Shown one piece after another: positions 14,530 to 23,797 of a stretch of 64,000 nucleotides of DNA. The position numbers were made by a program, and so were the translations under genes. Under the pieces are notes generated by a model. It made no database searches and was not told the DNA's origin. It was given only the letters and a program-made list of their open reading frames with translations. Source of the stretch: an uncultured Bacteroidales bacterium (GTDB taxonomy: Bacteria; Bacteroidota; Bacteroidia; Bacteroidales; ML635J-15); the NCBI GenBank assembly GCA_937899245.1, contig CALDKB010000047.1:124001-188000 (forward strand), written 5' to 3'. Position 1 is the first letter of the stretch, and each line of letters opens with the position of its first letter.

Positions 14530-17355
14530 TTACTTGTTAAGTTCTTTCTTTAGGAATTGCCCTGTGTAGCTTTCCTTGCATTTAAGTATTTGTTCGGGTG
14601 TGCCGCAGCATATTATATTTCCGCCCTTCTCGCCACCTTCGGGACCCATGTCGATAATCCAGTCGGCACATTTGATTACATCCATGTTGTGCTCAATGAT
14701 AACCATGCTGTTCCCTTTGTCGACTAAAGTGTTTAGCACTTTCATCAGCACCTGAATGTCTTCGAAATGAAGTCCGGTTGTTGGCTCGTCGAGAATGTAT
14801 AGCGTTTTTCCGGTTTCGCGGCGCATAAGTTCTGTTGCCAGCTTTACTCGTTGTGCTTCGCCGCCAGAAAGGGTGGTGGAGGCTTGCCCTAAGGTTATGT
14901 ATCCTAGTCCTACTTGTTGCAGGACAAGTAGTTTCTTGTATATTTGTGGTATGTTTTCAAAGAATTCAACGGCCATATTGATTGTCATGGCAAGAACATC
15001 GGCAATAGACTTTCCCTTGAATTTAACTTCAAGAGTTTCGCGGTTGTATCGTTTCCCCTGGCAAGTTTCGCAAGGAACATATACGTCTGGCAAGAAGTTC
15101 ATTTCGATTGTTCTTACTCCGGCACCTTTGCAAGTTTCACATCTTCCGCCTGCAATGTTGAACGAGAATCTTCCAGACTTATAACCTCTAATTCTAGCCT
15201 CGGGCAATGCGGAGAAAAGTTCGCGTATGTCGGTAAATAGGCCTGTGTAGGTCATAGGGTTAGACCTTGGAGTGCGACCAATAGGCGACTGGTCGACAGC
15301 AATGATTTTGTTTATGTTTTCTATGCCTTCTATTTTTGAGTATTGTAGAGGCATTGCTTCGGAATGAAAGAAGTGCTTATTTAATATAGGTACTAGAGTG
15401 CTGTTTATCAAACTCGACTTTCCGCTTCCCGAAACACCGGTTATGCAAACCATAACTCCAGTTGGGATGTCGGCAGTAACATTTTTAAGGTTGTTGCCAC
15501 AAGCGCCAATTATGCGAATGCTTTTGTCTAAATCTACGGCTCTGCGTTTCTTCGGAACTTTTATTTCCATGTCGCCGTTTATATATTTGGCAGTGATTGT
15601 GTCGGCCAACTTCATTTCTTCTGGAGTGCCAGCAAAGACAAGGTTGCCACCTTTCCGTCCTGCACCAGGACCAACATCGACAATGTAGTCGGCGTTCTCA
15701 ATCATGTCGCGGTCGTGTTCAACAACTATGACTGAGTTGCCGCGGTCGCGAAGTTCCTTGAGCGAATGGATAAGTTTCTGGTTGTCGCGTTGATGCAGAC
15801 CAATGCTTGGCTCGTCAAGGATGTATAGTACGTTGACTAGTCGCGAGCCAATTTGCGTGGCTAGTCTTATACGCTGGAGTTCTCCGCCCGATAGACTTTC
15901 TGCAGGACGGTTGAGCGACAAATAGTTAAGGCCGACATCAAGGAGAAATTTTAATCTGGTTTTAACCTCCTTGACAATTTCTCCAGCGATTTTCTGTTCT
16001 TTTTCAGAGAGTTCACCCTTGTGATTGTCGAAGAAATCGTATAGTTCCGGCAAGTCCATGTTTGCCAGTTCAGATATATTTTTGCCTGCAAAGCGGAAAA
16101 ATAGAGCTTCTTTATTCAGTCGCGCTCCATTGCATTTTGGACAGGTGACATATTTGGTGAATTTAGACTTTTCTTTTTCCGAGTCGTCGTCTCCCTGGCC
16201 ATGTTTCATCTTGTTGATGATGCCGTCGAATGTTACTATGTAGTTGGAGTCTTCGCCAAGAGGTGTGTGTCGCAGATTCAAATTTCCGTTATAGCCATAT
16301 AGAATTGTGTCGAGAATGTCTTCTGGCAGGTCTTTGACACGGGTTTTAATCGAAAACTCCAATTTCTCGGCAAGAGCTTCAAGTGTCCAGAAAAGAATAG
16401 AGTCTTTTCTACGTCCTATTGTGGTAATTGCGCCGTCGTATATTGAGATTTCCGGATTTGGAATCAGTTTAGACAGGTCTATGTCTGCAATTATACCGAG
16501 TCCGTTGCATTTCGGGCAGGCGCCTTGTGGCGAGTTGAACGAAAAAGAATGAGGTGCGGGCTCTTTGTATGATATTCCGCTTGTAGGACACATTAGGAAG
16601 CGGCTGAAGAACGAAGGCTTGTCGCCACCTTTTTCAAGTATCATCGTAACGCCCTTGCCGAGGTTCATTGATAGTTCAATGGCTTTTTTCAAGCGCTGGT
16701 TTTCGTCGTCGGTCTTTACCGTGAATTTGTCGACAACAATTTCAATGAAGTGGTTTTTGTATCTGTCAAGCTTTAGATTGTACTCAATTTCTGTTATCTC
16801 ACCATCGATGCGGGCAGTCATATATCCGCGCTTCCGGATGTTTTCAAAGAATTCCTTGTAATGCCCTTTACGTCCGTTAACTATAGGCGCCAAGACATAT
16901 ATTGATTTGTCCTTATATTTATCGGTAATAATCTCAACGATTTGGTTATCGCTGTACTTGACCATTTTTTCGCCGGTTACGTACGAATATGCTGTAGAAG
17001 CTCTGGCAAAAAGAAGTCTCAGGTAGTCGTATATTTCGGTTATTGTGCCTACCGTTGAACGCGGATTTTTTACCGTGGTTTTCTGTTCAATGGCGATAAC
17101 TGGGCTTAATCCTGTAATTTGATCGACATCTGGACGTTCCATATTGCCTATGAATTGGCGGGCGTATGCCGAGAAGGTTTCCATATATCTGCGCTGACCT
17201 TCGGCGTATATGGTATCAAATGCTAATGAGGATTTTCCGCTGCCACTAAGACCTGTAACTACAGTAAGTTTGTGTTGCGGTATGTCAACGTCCAAATTTT
17301 TCAGGTTATGGATTCTTGCACCCCTGACTTCTATTTTATCGTCGTTGTTCTCCAT
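14530..17355 (-). CDS. uvrA: excinuclease ABC subunit UvrA
   Basis: Damage-recognition ATPase of nucleotide excision repair, 941 residues, full length. Two ABC modules: Walker A GLSGSGKSS near residue 35 with signature LSGGELQRIRLA, and GVSGSGKSSL near residue 640 with LSGGEAQRVKLA. Zinc modules: CPKCNGLG, CPKCNGARL and CETCKGAG...CETCQGK are intact, while the first half of the first module reads CPTSG in place of a CxxC pair. The ATG shares its A with the stop of the lytic transglycosylase (TAATG), so translation is likely coupled. Confidence 0.96.
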   Translation of the reverse strand: MENNDDKIEVRGARIHNLKNLDVDIPQHKLTVVTGLSGSGKSSLAFDTIYAEGQRRYMETFSAYARQFIGNMERPDVDQITGLSPVIAIEQKTTVKNPRSTVGTITEIYDYLRLLFARASTAYSYVTGEKMVKYSDNQIVEIITDKYKDKSIYVLAPIVNGRKGHYKEFFENIRKRGYMTARIDGEITEIEYNLKLDRYKNHFIEIVVDKFTVKTDDENQRLKKAIELSMNLGKGVTMILEKGGDKPSFFSRFLMCPTSGISYKEPAPHSFSFNSPQGACPKCNGLGIIADIDLSKLIPNPEISIYDGAITTIGRRKDSILFWTLEALAEKLEFSIKTRVKDLPEDILDTILYGYNGNLNLRHTPLGEDSNYIVTFDGIINKMKHGQGDDDSEKEKSKFTKYVTCPKCNGARLNKEALFFRFAGKNISELANMDLPELYDFFDNHKGELSEKEQKIAGEIVKEVKTRLKFLLDVGLNYLSLNRPAESLSGGELQRIRLATQIGSRLVNVLYILDEPSIGLHQRDNQKLIHSLKELRDRGNSVIVVEHDRDMIENADYIVDVGPGAGRKGGNLVFAGTPEEMKLADTITAKYINGDMEIKVPKKRRAVDLDKSIRIIGACGNNLKNVTADIPTGVMVCITGVSGSGKSSLINSTLVPILNKHFFHSEAMPLQYSKIEGIENINKIIAVDQSPIGRTPRSNPMTYTGLFTDIRELFSALPEARIRGYKSGRFSFNIAGGRCETCKGAGVRTIEMNFLPDVYVPCETCQGKRYNRETLEVKFKGKSIADVLAMTINMAVEFFENIPQIYKKLLVLQQVGLGYITLGQASTTLSGGEAQRVKLATELMRRETGKTLYILDEPTTGLHFEDIQVLMKVLNTLVDKGNSMVIIEHNMDVIKCADWIIDMGPEGGEKGGNIICCGTPEQILKCKESYTGQFLKKELNK

Positions 17356-18314
17356 TATTCATTTGGAATTTTGCTCGTTATTGTCCTTGTTTTTGGCAAT
17401 TCGATATTGTACTCTTTGCGTGCCTTGTTTGTGAGTTTTGTTCCTCTAAGCCAAGGGTTGAAATATTTCAGCATTTTAAGGTTCGAATTGTGTTCCAGGG
17501 CAAATTTAGTAAGGTCGTCGATGGTTGTATCAACTGTTATGGTGTAAGTTTCGATATCGTTGTACAGGTCTTTTTCTTCAAGGTTGAATCCGTATGCGCC
17601 AGGATTTTCCATTATCAGTTTAAAAGATATGATCCTGAATACATATCTAGCAGTTTCGGCGTTTAGCATAAGGTCCCAGTAGTTGTTGACATGTTGCGAC
17701 TCGATGCTTTTTTGAACACCGCCAATACCCATATTGTATGACGCAGCCACCAATGTCCAGTCTTTGAATGTCTTGTAGGCTGTGTTGAAATAGTTGCAAG
17801 CGGCGACAACCGATTTGTGGTGGTTGTACCTTTCGTCGACTTCGGAGTCGATTGTAAGTCCATATTGTGTCCCTGTTGTCTTCATGAATTGCCAGAAACC
17901 AGAAGCTCCAGCCGGACTTACGACATTTGCCAGTCCGCTTTCCGCTACGCATAGGTACTTGAAGTCGTCTGGGATATTGTTTTGCTTAAGCACTTTTTCT
18001 ATTTCGGGGAAATACCGTTTGGCTTTTTTCAGGTAGGAGATTGTCGCTGAGTGTCGGTACATATTTACGATAAGTTCGTAATCGAGGGATTCGTAAACAT
18101 CAAAGTTTTCGATTGGAACTTTTGCTCCGCAAAAAGTAACCTCTTCTGGAATGAACGGCTGTGATGAATTCCCTGCTGTAACATTTTGCCTGTCCTGCTT
18201 TGTAGTGTCCTGACCATCATCATTTGTAAGTGACATAAGCCCGAATGTACAAAGTATGCCGATTGCTATTCCTCCGATAATGTATGCAGGAATTTTGATT
18301 TTTTCAGCGTTCAT
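17355..18314 (-). CDS. membrane-anchored lytic transglycosylase (SLT domain)
   Basis: 319 residues. An N-terminal transmembrane anchor (residues about 9-29) leads to a periplasmic SLT domain with catalytic E125 in VAESGLAN, the SPAGASGFWQFM motif and AASYNMGIGGV. It cleaves peptidoglycan glycan strands to 1,6-anhydro ends. The C-terminal ~70 residues (TITVDTTIDDLTKFALEHN...LPKTR) resemble a degenerate LysM-like region by position, but this is weak. It overlaps the WecA-like gene by four bases and uvrA by one. A role in opening the wall for polysaccharide export is a reasonable inference from the neighbours. Confidence 0.85.
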   Translation of the reverse strand: MNAEKIKIPAYIIGGIAIGILCTFGLMSLTNDDGQDTTKQDRQNVTAGNSSQPFIPEEVTFCGAKVPIENFDVYESLDYELIVNMYRHSATISYLKKAKRYFPEIEKVLKQNNIPDDFKYLCVAESGLANVVSPAGASGFWQFMKTTGTQYGLTIDSEVDERYNHHKSVVAACNYFNTAYKTFKDWTLVAASYNMGIGGVQKSIESQHVNNYWDLMLNAETARYVFRIISFKLIMENPGAYGFNLEEKDLYNDIETYTITVDTTIDDLTKFALEHNSNLKMLKYFNPWLRGTKLTNKARKEYNIELPKTRTITSKIPNE

Positions 18315-19372
18315 TTTTGTTCTGTAATTTTTGTGTTTATATATAGGAGCGAGAAAATCACGAAAGGATAGATGGCAAATACATATATACTCCAGTATTC
18401 CATTTGTGGAATGTATATAAGCATTTGTGCAAGAATTACTCCGATAATGTTAATTGAGAACAGCGTAACTGCAACCATTCTAGTCGACAGCCCTCTGTAG
18501 AACAGGAAATGAGTTGTGTGGTCGCGACCGCCGATAAAAGGTGATTTTCCCTTTAGTATTCTGTTGATTGTCACTGTTGTCGTATCGGTAAGCGGTACGA
18601 TAAATGCCATAGCGACAATGACAAATTGTTTGCCATTGTGAGCATAGTTGATGGAGTCGGTAATAAGATTTCCGTTCCAGAAATATTTGATTCCTATATA
18701 AGCGAGCAATATGCCGAGGAATTGGCTTCCGTTGTCGCCCATATACATCTTCGCAGGAGCCCAGTTGTAGAATAGAAAACCAATGATTGCGCCGGCGGCA
18801 CCAACCATGACGATAGTGTCGAGATTAATAGTTCCGTAAATAATTTGCATTATTACGCACGGCGCAATTATGCTCAAGCTTATTGAGCTTGTTATTGCAT
18901 CCATATTGTCGAGCATATTGATGGAATTCATTATTCCAACAACCCAAAGAACAGTTATTGCATAGTTGACAATTTGCAATGGCGAAATGTGGATGATAAT
19001 TCCGGCCTTTATTAGTATGAAGGCACAAATGAATTGAATAATGAATTTGAAAAGAGGCGGTGTGCTTAGCAAATCGTCGGCTAGGCCCATCAAAAAGGAA
19101 ATGCTTATAGTTATAATAAGAGCGATAAATGTTTTGCTGTCGTTTTCAACTGGCATATTTGTTTGCGTGAAAAAATATATTACGCAAAAAATGATGAAGA
19201 CGGAGAAGAACAATAAGCCTCCATATATTGGTTTGCTTTGGGAGCTAAAGCGTTCTGTATTTCCGCTTGTTCTTTTCCTGAGAAAACTGAATGTTCCCTT
19301 TATGAAGAATAGGCCCAGTAAGGCCGATATTCCGATTGCTGCAATGAGACAGACTAGTAAAATCCAATTCAT
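18311..19372 (-). CDS. WecA/MraY-family undecaprenyl-phosphate glycosyl-1-phosphate transferase
   Basis: 353 residues, about ten transmembrane helices. Family motifs: NSINMLDNMDAI (Mg2+-binding Asp region), KMYMGDNGSQFLG, and a cytoplasmic GGRDHTTHFLFYRGLS that matches the HxxH-type loop of WecA-like enzymes. Such enzymes transfer a sugar-1-phosphate from a UDP-sugar to undecaprenyl phosphate and so start an O-antigen or exopolysaccharide repeat unit. Four-base overlaps with the Wzc-like gene before it and the lytic transglycosylase after it place it firmly in the export operon. Confidence 0.88.
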   Translation of the reverse strand: MNWILLVCLIAAIGISALLGLFFIKGTFSFLRKRTSGNTERFSSQSKPIYGGLLFFSVFIIFCVIYFFTQTNMPVENDSKTFIALIITISISFLMGLADDLLSTPPLFKFIIQFICAFILIKAGIIIHISPLQIVNYAITVLWVVGIMNSINMLDNMDAITSSISLSIIAPCVIMQIIYGTINLDTIVMVGAAGAIIGFLFYNWAPAKMYMGDNGSQFLGILLAYIGIKYFWNGNLITDSINYAHNGKQFVIVAMAFIVPLTDTTTVTINRILKGKSPFIGGRDHTTHFLFYRGLSTRMVAVTLFSINIIGVILAQMLIYIPQMEYWSIYVFAIYPFVIFSLLYINTKITEQK

Positions 19373-21789
19373 TTCGTGTTATTTTTTTTCTTCCAGAATA
19401 ATAGCTTGTTAAGGAAGCCTTTTTTCTCTTCTTCTTCTGTTACATAGTTGTTGTAGCTGTAGCCGTATTTGCTATAGTGTGAATATCCGTATTTTGAGTA
19501 TCCGTAAGAAGAGTGCTTGCTGGTTGGTACTCCGTTGAGGACTATTGATATGTTTTTAAGGTTATGCTCCTCCTTGATGTTGTTAAGGTATTCAATATAT
19601 CCCTTTACGCTAATGCCGTGACGCATAACGTAGAAAATATTGTTAGTGTATTTTGATATGGTGAAGGCATCGTGGATAATTCCTAGAGGTGGCGTGTCAA
19701 AAATAATGATGTCGTATTCGTTGCGAATTTCTTCAACAAATGTGTCCATGTGTTTGCTAATAAGAAGTTCTGCAGCGATAGGTGTTATTGGACCACTGGT
19801 AATAACATCCAAGTTTTCAATTACATCCTTGTGAATACATTCTCTCCACGTTTTGCGATTGGTTAAAATTGTTGATATTCCGTATTCGTTGTCAAGGGAT
19901 AGGCATTGTTCGAGACGTGGTTTTCTAAGGTCAAAGTCGACCAGAAGAACTTTCTTGCCCGACATGGCGTATATGTCGGCGGTGTTGATGGCCACAAAGG
20001 TTTTTCCTTCTCCCGGAACTGTTGACGTCGTTGTTATTATTCGGCTTTTGCCTTCCAGCGGATAATAGTCAATGTTTGTCCTTATCTTACGGAAATTTTC
20101 GGTAATGTGTGATCTTGCATTCTTGTGTACAACAGCTTGAGAATAAACGCTTTTATGCCTGCTAGTTATTACTTCTCCGATAATCGGAATATCGGTGTAT
20201 TTTTCAATGTCGCTAAAGGTAAGAATCTTGTTGTAGAACAAATACCTGGCTAAAAGGAAGAGTATCGAAAGTACTAGCGCGAGAATTATCGCCATTGTTA
20301 TTGACTTTGATAGTATAGGGGAAATTGGAGCGATAGGAGTGTTTGCTTTTTCTAGAACAAGGTTAGTGCTAACGTAGCCGGACTGTGATATGAGAATATC
20401 CGTCTTTTTCCCCAGAAGTATGTCGTAATATGATTCGTTTATGTTGTACATGTGCTGGAGCTTCGAGTATTCAATCTCGTCATAGTTGGCTCTTTCATGT
20501 ATATTGCTTTGAACGTCCTTGGCTTTGTCTATGCATTCCGACTTTTCTTTTTCCAGTCTAACTATCGTGCTGCCAATAAAGTCGGAAATGGTTTCTTTTT
20601 TCGACTCTATTTGCTTGTCGATGACAACAATCTTGTGGTTGCTTTCAGTAACCTCGAAAAGAAGTAACTCTCTTTTTGAGACCAGGTCCTGAAGCGATTT
20701 GAGCATGGATTCAATGAATGCGTTTGACTCCTGTCCGCTCATTAGCGCCATAAGTTCATAGATGTTGATATCGGGATTTGTCTTTATTTCGTTGTTTACT
20801 TCCTTTAGAGTTTCAATTTCGTAGTCAATATCAAAAACGCGTTGTTCAATCTTGGAGATTTTAGCTTCCAGTATGTCGTTTTTGTGCATCTTTAATTCTT
20901 CGTTTGTTATTCCATTGTTTATGCGGAACATCTGAAGCTGGTTTTCAATCTGTGAAAGTTCATCAACAAGATTGTCCATCTGTTCGTCGATGTATGCAAT
21001 TGTCGCCATGGAACTTTCGCGGTTTTTCATTACGTCGAACTCAAGGAATTGCTCGGCTATCGCATTGACAATGTCGGCAGATTTTCGAGCATTGGCGCAT
21101 TCGTAAGTAATCTTGATTGTTCCAGCTTCGTTGCTTAGAGTGCTGATGTCAAGACCTTGTGTGATTTCGCGCAAATTGTGTCGTTCGCTGTTGATGGTGA
21201 AGTAGTATTTGTCTTTTATTCCGGTATTTTCGTTGTACGATTCTTTGTTAGGTGCCGAAATTGTTAGGCTGATGCCTTCTGGAAGTTCGGTTTTCTTATC
21301 AAATTGAATTTCGTGCGTCTCACCGTTATCGCCAATACGAATTTCGTATGAAGAGTTGTCGTTGTTGAGTTCGTAATATATCGGTGTGTCGTAAAGATTT
21401 CCTTCTGTTATTTCATAATCAATTGTAAACGGTTGCGTGCCGTATGTCTCATTGTTTAGGAATGTTCCTTCTGTATAAAAGCTGAAACCGAGCGGCAGAT
21501 TCTTGACTACAGTTTTTAGGAATTCGTCCGACCGCATAATTTCAATTGTTGGCGCAATCTTGACGTCTTCTCCTAGTCCGAGTATTTCCTTGGTCTTGTT
21601 TTCCTTTTTAATTTGGATGACAGACGATGAGCTGAATTGTGGCTGTGTGTATCTGTAGTACATGTATCCTCCACAAATGGCAATTGCTATGAAAAGCAGT
21701 ACGACAACAATATTTTTTCGTAGGACAGTTAAGAAGGTTTCTAACTCAAAGTCCTGGTTTAAGGTTGGTATTTTGTTCTTTTTCTTCAT
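19369..21789 (-). CDS. Wzc-like polysaccharide co-polymerase with C-terminal tyrosine autokinase
   Basis: 806 residues. Two transmembrane segments (about residues 28-46 and 500-520) flank a periplasmic Wzz-type region with coiled coil (about 245-445), and the C-terminal part is a BY-kinase: Walker A STVPGEGKT near residues 590-597, Walker A' VLLVDFDLRKPRL and Walker B IIIFDTPPLG. The tail carries a tyrosine cluster (SSYGYSKYGYSHYSKYGYSY) that is the autophosphorylation site in this family. It regulates chain length and export of capsule/EPS in the inner membrane. It starts three bases after the Wza-like gene. Confidence 0.93.
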   Translation of the reverse strand: MKKKNKIPTLNQDFELETFLTVLRKNIVVVLLFIAIAICGGYMYYRYTQPQFSSSSVIQIKKENKTKEILGLGEDVKIAPTIEIMRSDEFLKTVVKNLPLGFSFYTEGTFLNNETYGTQPFTIDYEITEGNLYDTPIYYELNNDNSSYEIRIGDNGETHEIQFDKKTELPEGISLTISAPNKESYNENTGIKDKYYFTINSERHNLREITQGLDISTLSNEAGTIKITYECANARKSADIVNAIAEQFLEFDVMKNRESSMATIAYIDEQMDNLVDELSQIENQLQMFRINNGITNEELKMHKNDILEAKISKIEQRVFDIDYEIETLKEVNNEIKTNPDINIYELMALMSGQESNAFIESMLKSLQDLVSKRELLLFEVTESNHKIVVIDKQIESKKETISDFIGSTIVRLEKEKSECIDKAKDVQSNIHERANYDEIEYSKLQHMYNINESYYDILLGKKTDILISQSGYVSTNLVLEKANTPIAPISPILSKSITMAIILALVLSILFLLARYLFYNKILTFSDIEKYTDIPIIGEVITSRHKSVYSQAVVHKNARSHITENFRKIRTNIDYYPLEGKSRIITTTSTVPGEGKTFVAINTADIYAMSGKKVLLVDFDLRKPRLEQCLSLDNEYGISTILTNRKTWRECIHKDVIENLDVITSGPITPIAAELLISKHMDTFVEEIRNEYDIIIFDTPPLGIIHDAFTISKYTNNIFYVMRHGISVKGYIEYLNNIKEEHNLKNISIVLNGVPTSKHSSYGYSKYGYSHYSKYGYSYNNYVTEEEEKKGFLNKLLFWKKKNNTK

Positions 21790-21792
21790 TTC

Positions 21793-22578
21793 CTATTTGT
21801 TGATTATATCCTTAACGGTTATTATGACTCCGTATACGGAAAGCAGAGTAGTTACAAGCGTCAGGTACGGTGATATTTCCTTAAGCACTCTGGTTACGTA
21901 CTGTGGACGGCTTTCGACGTATATTATGTCGTTGGCTTCGAGATATATGTTTGTTCCGTCCAAGGTCTCCAACGACGACACGTTCCAAAAGTAAACCTTC
22001 GGTTTTTCGGTTAGGTTTCCCCTGATGAGTTTGATCCTATATGCCCGGCTAATTTCCGTAAGTCCGCCGCAGGCCGCAATTGCATCAATTAGTGTGAACT
22101 GGTCGTTGGTCATCGGGATAACGTTGACTTTTGTTCCTCCGTTCATGAAAATGGTAACCTTTCGGTTGTTTACAGAAACAATAACGAACGGTTTTGGGAA
22201 ATATTCGGAATATAGAGTTTCCAACGTGTCTTCAGCTTCGCGAATGGTTTTGCCGCTAATGTCGATTCTGCCAAGTACGGGCAGCTTTACTTTTCCGTCA
22301 TATTCGACTGTAAAACCGGAATTGTTTTGGCTGGTGTTGAAATTTCCACTGTTGGAATTTCTGCCGCCAAATCCGAAATATGACTCGCCGTTGTTGTTAA
22401 GGACCCTGATGTTTAGCTTGTCGTTAGGCTGTATTATGTATTCGATTTTAGAAGCTTCTAGCTCCGATATTTCATAGTCCTTCTGAGTGCGTAGCATTTC
22501 GTATGGTCTTAAGGACCCGCATGAACTTAGAAAAAGTGTTGCCGCTATTATGGATGTAATAAAGAGTCTGACTTTCAT
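21793..22578 (-). CDS. Wza-like polysaccharide export outer-membrane lipoprotein
   Basis: 261 residues. Lipoprotein signal ending FLSSC (Cys20). A Poly_export domain begins at YIIQPNDKLNIRVLN, followed by VEYDGKVKLPVLGRIDISGKT, a SLBB-like part (VIPMTNDQFTLIDAIAACGGL), and a C-terminal hydrophobic segment (PYLTLVTTLLSVYGVIITV) that would form the outer-membrane helix. It forms the outer-membrane channel working with the Wzc-like kinase encoded next. A TAACTTTG box 20 bases upstream of the ATG makes it the first gene of the operon that runs to the HAD gene at 12.5 kb. Confidence 0.93.
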   Translation of the reverse strand: MKVRLFITSIIAATLFLSSCGSLRPYEMLRTQKDYEISELEASKIEYIIQPNDKLNIRVLNNNGESYFGFGGRNSNSGNFNTSQNNSGFTVEYDGKVKLPVLGRIDISGKTIREAEDTLETLYSEYFPKPFVIVSVNNRKVTIFMNGGTKVNVIPMTNDQFTLIDAIAACGGLTEISRAYRIKLIRGNLTEKPKVYFWNVSSLETLDGTNIYLEANDIIYVESRPQYVTRVLKEISPYLTLVTTLLSVYGVIITVKDIINK

Positions 22579-22597
22579 TTGCTAGTCTTTTAAGACG

Positions 22598-22605
22598 CAA
22601 AGTTA
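22598..22605 (-). promoter_or_regulatory. -7 box TAACTTTG for the export/uvrA/recF operon
   Basis: TAnnTTTG match 20 bases upstream of the Wza-like ATG in a 135-base AT-rich gap. Because the eight following genes overlap or nearly abut, this may be the main promoter for all of them. Confidence 0.6.
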
Positions 22606-22713
22606 AGAAAATATACTTATATTAAAATAAAATTATTTTTAATGGCAGTATGTTTCCAGAAAGCAGATATTTTTCTGTAAGTGCTTGTTTGATAAGATGT
22701 TGAGATTCTGCTT

Positions 22714-23712
22714 TTAAGCTTGTGGCGTGAATTGTCCTGACAGTCCCATTGCAACATAGTATGCAATGTATAAGGCAAGGAGCATAATTCCTTCAATGCG
22801 TACTATTTGAGTTTTGCCTTTTATCGGGAAAACTGTGATTCCAAGAAGAACAACAGAGCCGAGAAGGAACCAAATGTCGAAGCTTAAAACATTAGCTTCG
22901 GCTTCAAGTGGTGTTACGCATGCTGTCAGTCCGAGTATTGCGCAAATATTGAATATGTTTGAGCCGATAATATTGCCTATTGAAAGGTCAAGTTCCTTCT
23001 TGAATGCGGCAATTACCGAAGTCGTGAGTTCTGGCAGGCTGGTTCCAATTGCGACCACTGTTACCGCAATAACCCTGTCGCTGACACCAAGAGATTTTGC
23101 TATGTTTTCGGCGCCGTATACTAGCAGTTCCGACCCTCCGATAAGTCCGGCGCAACTGATTGCCACAACAAGGAATGATAGTAGGATGTTGTGCTTTTTC
23201 ACCGGTTTTGCATCCTCTTCTTCTGTCGATTCCGCTTTTTTGGATGATTTGAACGTAAGGTATAGATACAGCCCCATTAACAGTAGCATGAATATGCCTT
23301 CGAGCATGTTTATTTCGCCATCTATCAAGGAAAAAGCCATCAGCAAAGTGGCAACCAGTAGTATCATCAGGTCGCGTCTTATAACGGACTTCGCAATCGG
23401 CAGAGTTATTATTATCGCAGTGATTCCCAATATGAAGCATATGTTAGCAATGTTGCTTCCAACTACATTTCCAATGGCAATGTTTGCCGAGCCGTCGATT
23501 GCCGCGCTAAGACTTACGCAAAGCTCCGGCAGCGAAGTTCCCATCGATACAATGGTGACTCCGATTACCAATTTCGATACATTGAAATATTCGGCAACCC
23601 ATACGCTGCTTTTTACAACCCAGTCGCCAGCATAAACAAGAAGCGCAATGCCGACAACAGCAGCCACGTAGAAAAAAGGTTCCGAAGCTAGTATGGCCAT
23701 TATGCTTTCCAT
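22714..23712 (-). CDS. calcium/sodium antiporter, CaCA (YrbG) family
   Basis: 332 residues, about ten transmembrane helices, inner membrane. The two alpha repeats of the CaCA superfamily are clear: MGTSLPELCVSLSAA with GNVVGSNIANICFILG (about residues 55-96) and IGTSLPELTTSVIAA with GNIIGSNIFNICAILG (about 220-262), which carry the ion-binding glutamates. A short charged cytoplasmic loop (SKKAESTEEEDAKPVKK) separates the halves. It exchanges Na+ or H+ for Ca2+. Transcribed alone from a good promoter facing away from the flippase gene. Confidence 0.92.
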   Translation of the reverse strand: MESIMAILASEPFFYVAAVVGIALLVYAGDWVVKSSVWVAEYFNVSKLVIGVTIVSMGTSLPELCVSLSAAIDGSANIAIGNVVGSNIANICFILGITAIIITLPIAKSVIRRDLMILLVATLLMAFSLIDGEINMLEGIFMLLLMGLYLYLTFKSSKKAESTEEEDAKPVKKHNILLSFLVVAISCAGLIGGSELLVYGAENIAKSLGVSDRVIAVTVVAIGTSLPELTTSVIAAFKKELDLSIGNIIGSNIFNICAILGLTACVTPLEAEANVLSFDIWFLLGSVVLLGITVFPIKGKTQIVRIEGIMLLALYIAYYVAMGLSGQFTPQA

Positions 23713-23728
23713 AGAAAATTGTTTTGCG

Positions 23729-23736
23729 CAAAATTA
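23729..23736 (-). promoter_or_regulatory. -7 box TAATTTTG for the Ca2+ antiporter
   Basis: TAnnTTTG on the minus strand 16 bases before the antiporter ATG, with a TTG at 23754-23756 (minus strand) 17 bases upstream as -33 element. Confidence 0.65.
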
Positions 23737-23778
23737 ATCATTTTGTTCATATGCAAGTGCTATTTCAATCCGTTTTTA

Positions 23779-23786
23779 TAATTTTG
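23779..23786 (+). promoter_or_regulatory. -7 box TAATTTTG for the flippase gene
   Basis: TAnnTTTG ending at the G of an in-frame GTG at 23786; this box argues that translation starts at ATG 23798 and not at that GTG. Confidence 0.6.
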
Positions 23787-23797
23787 TGCCTGCAAAT

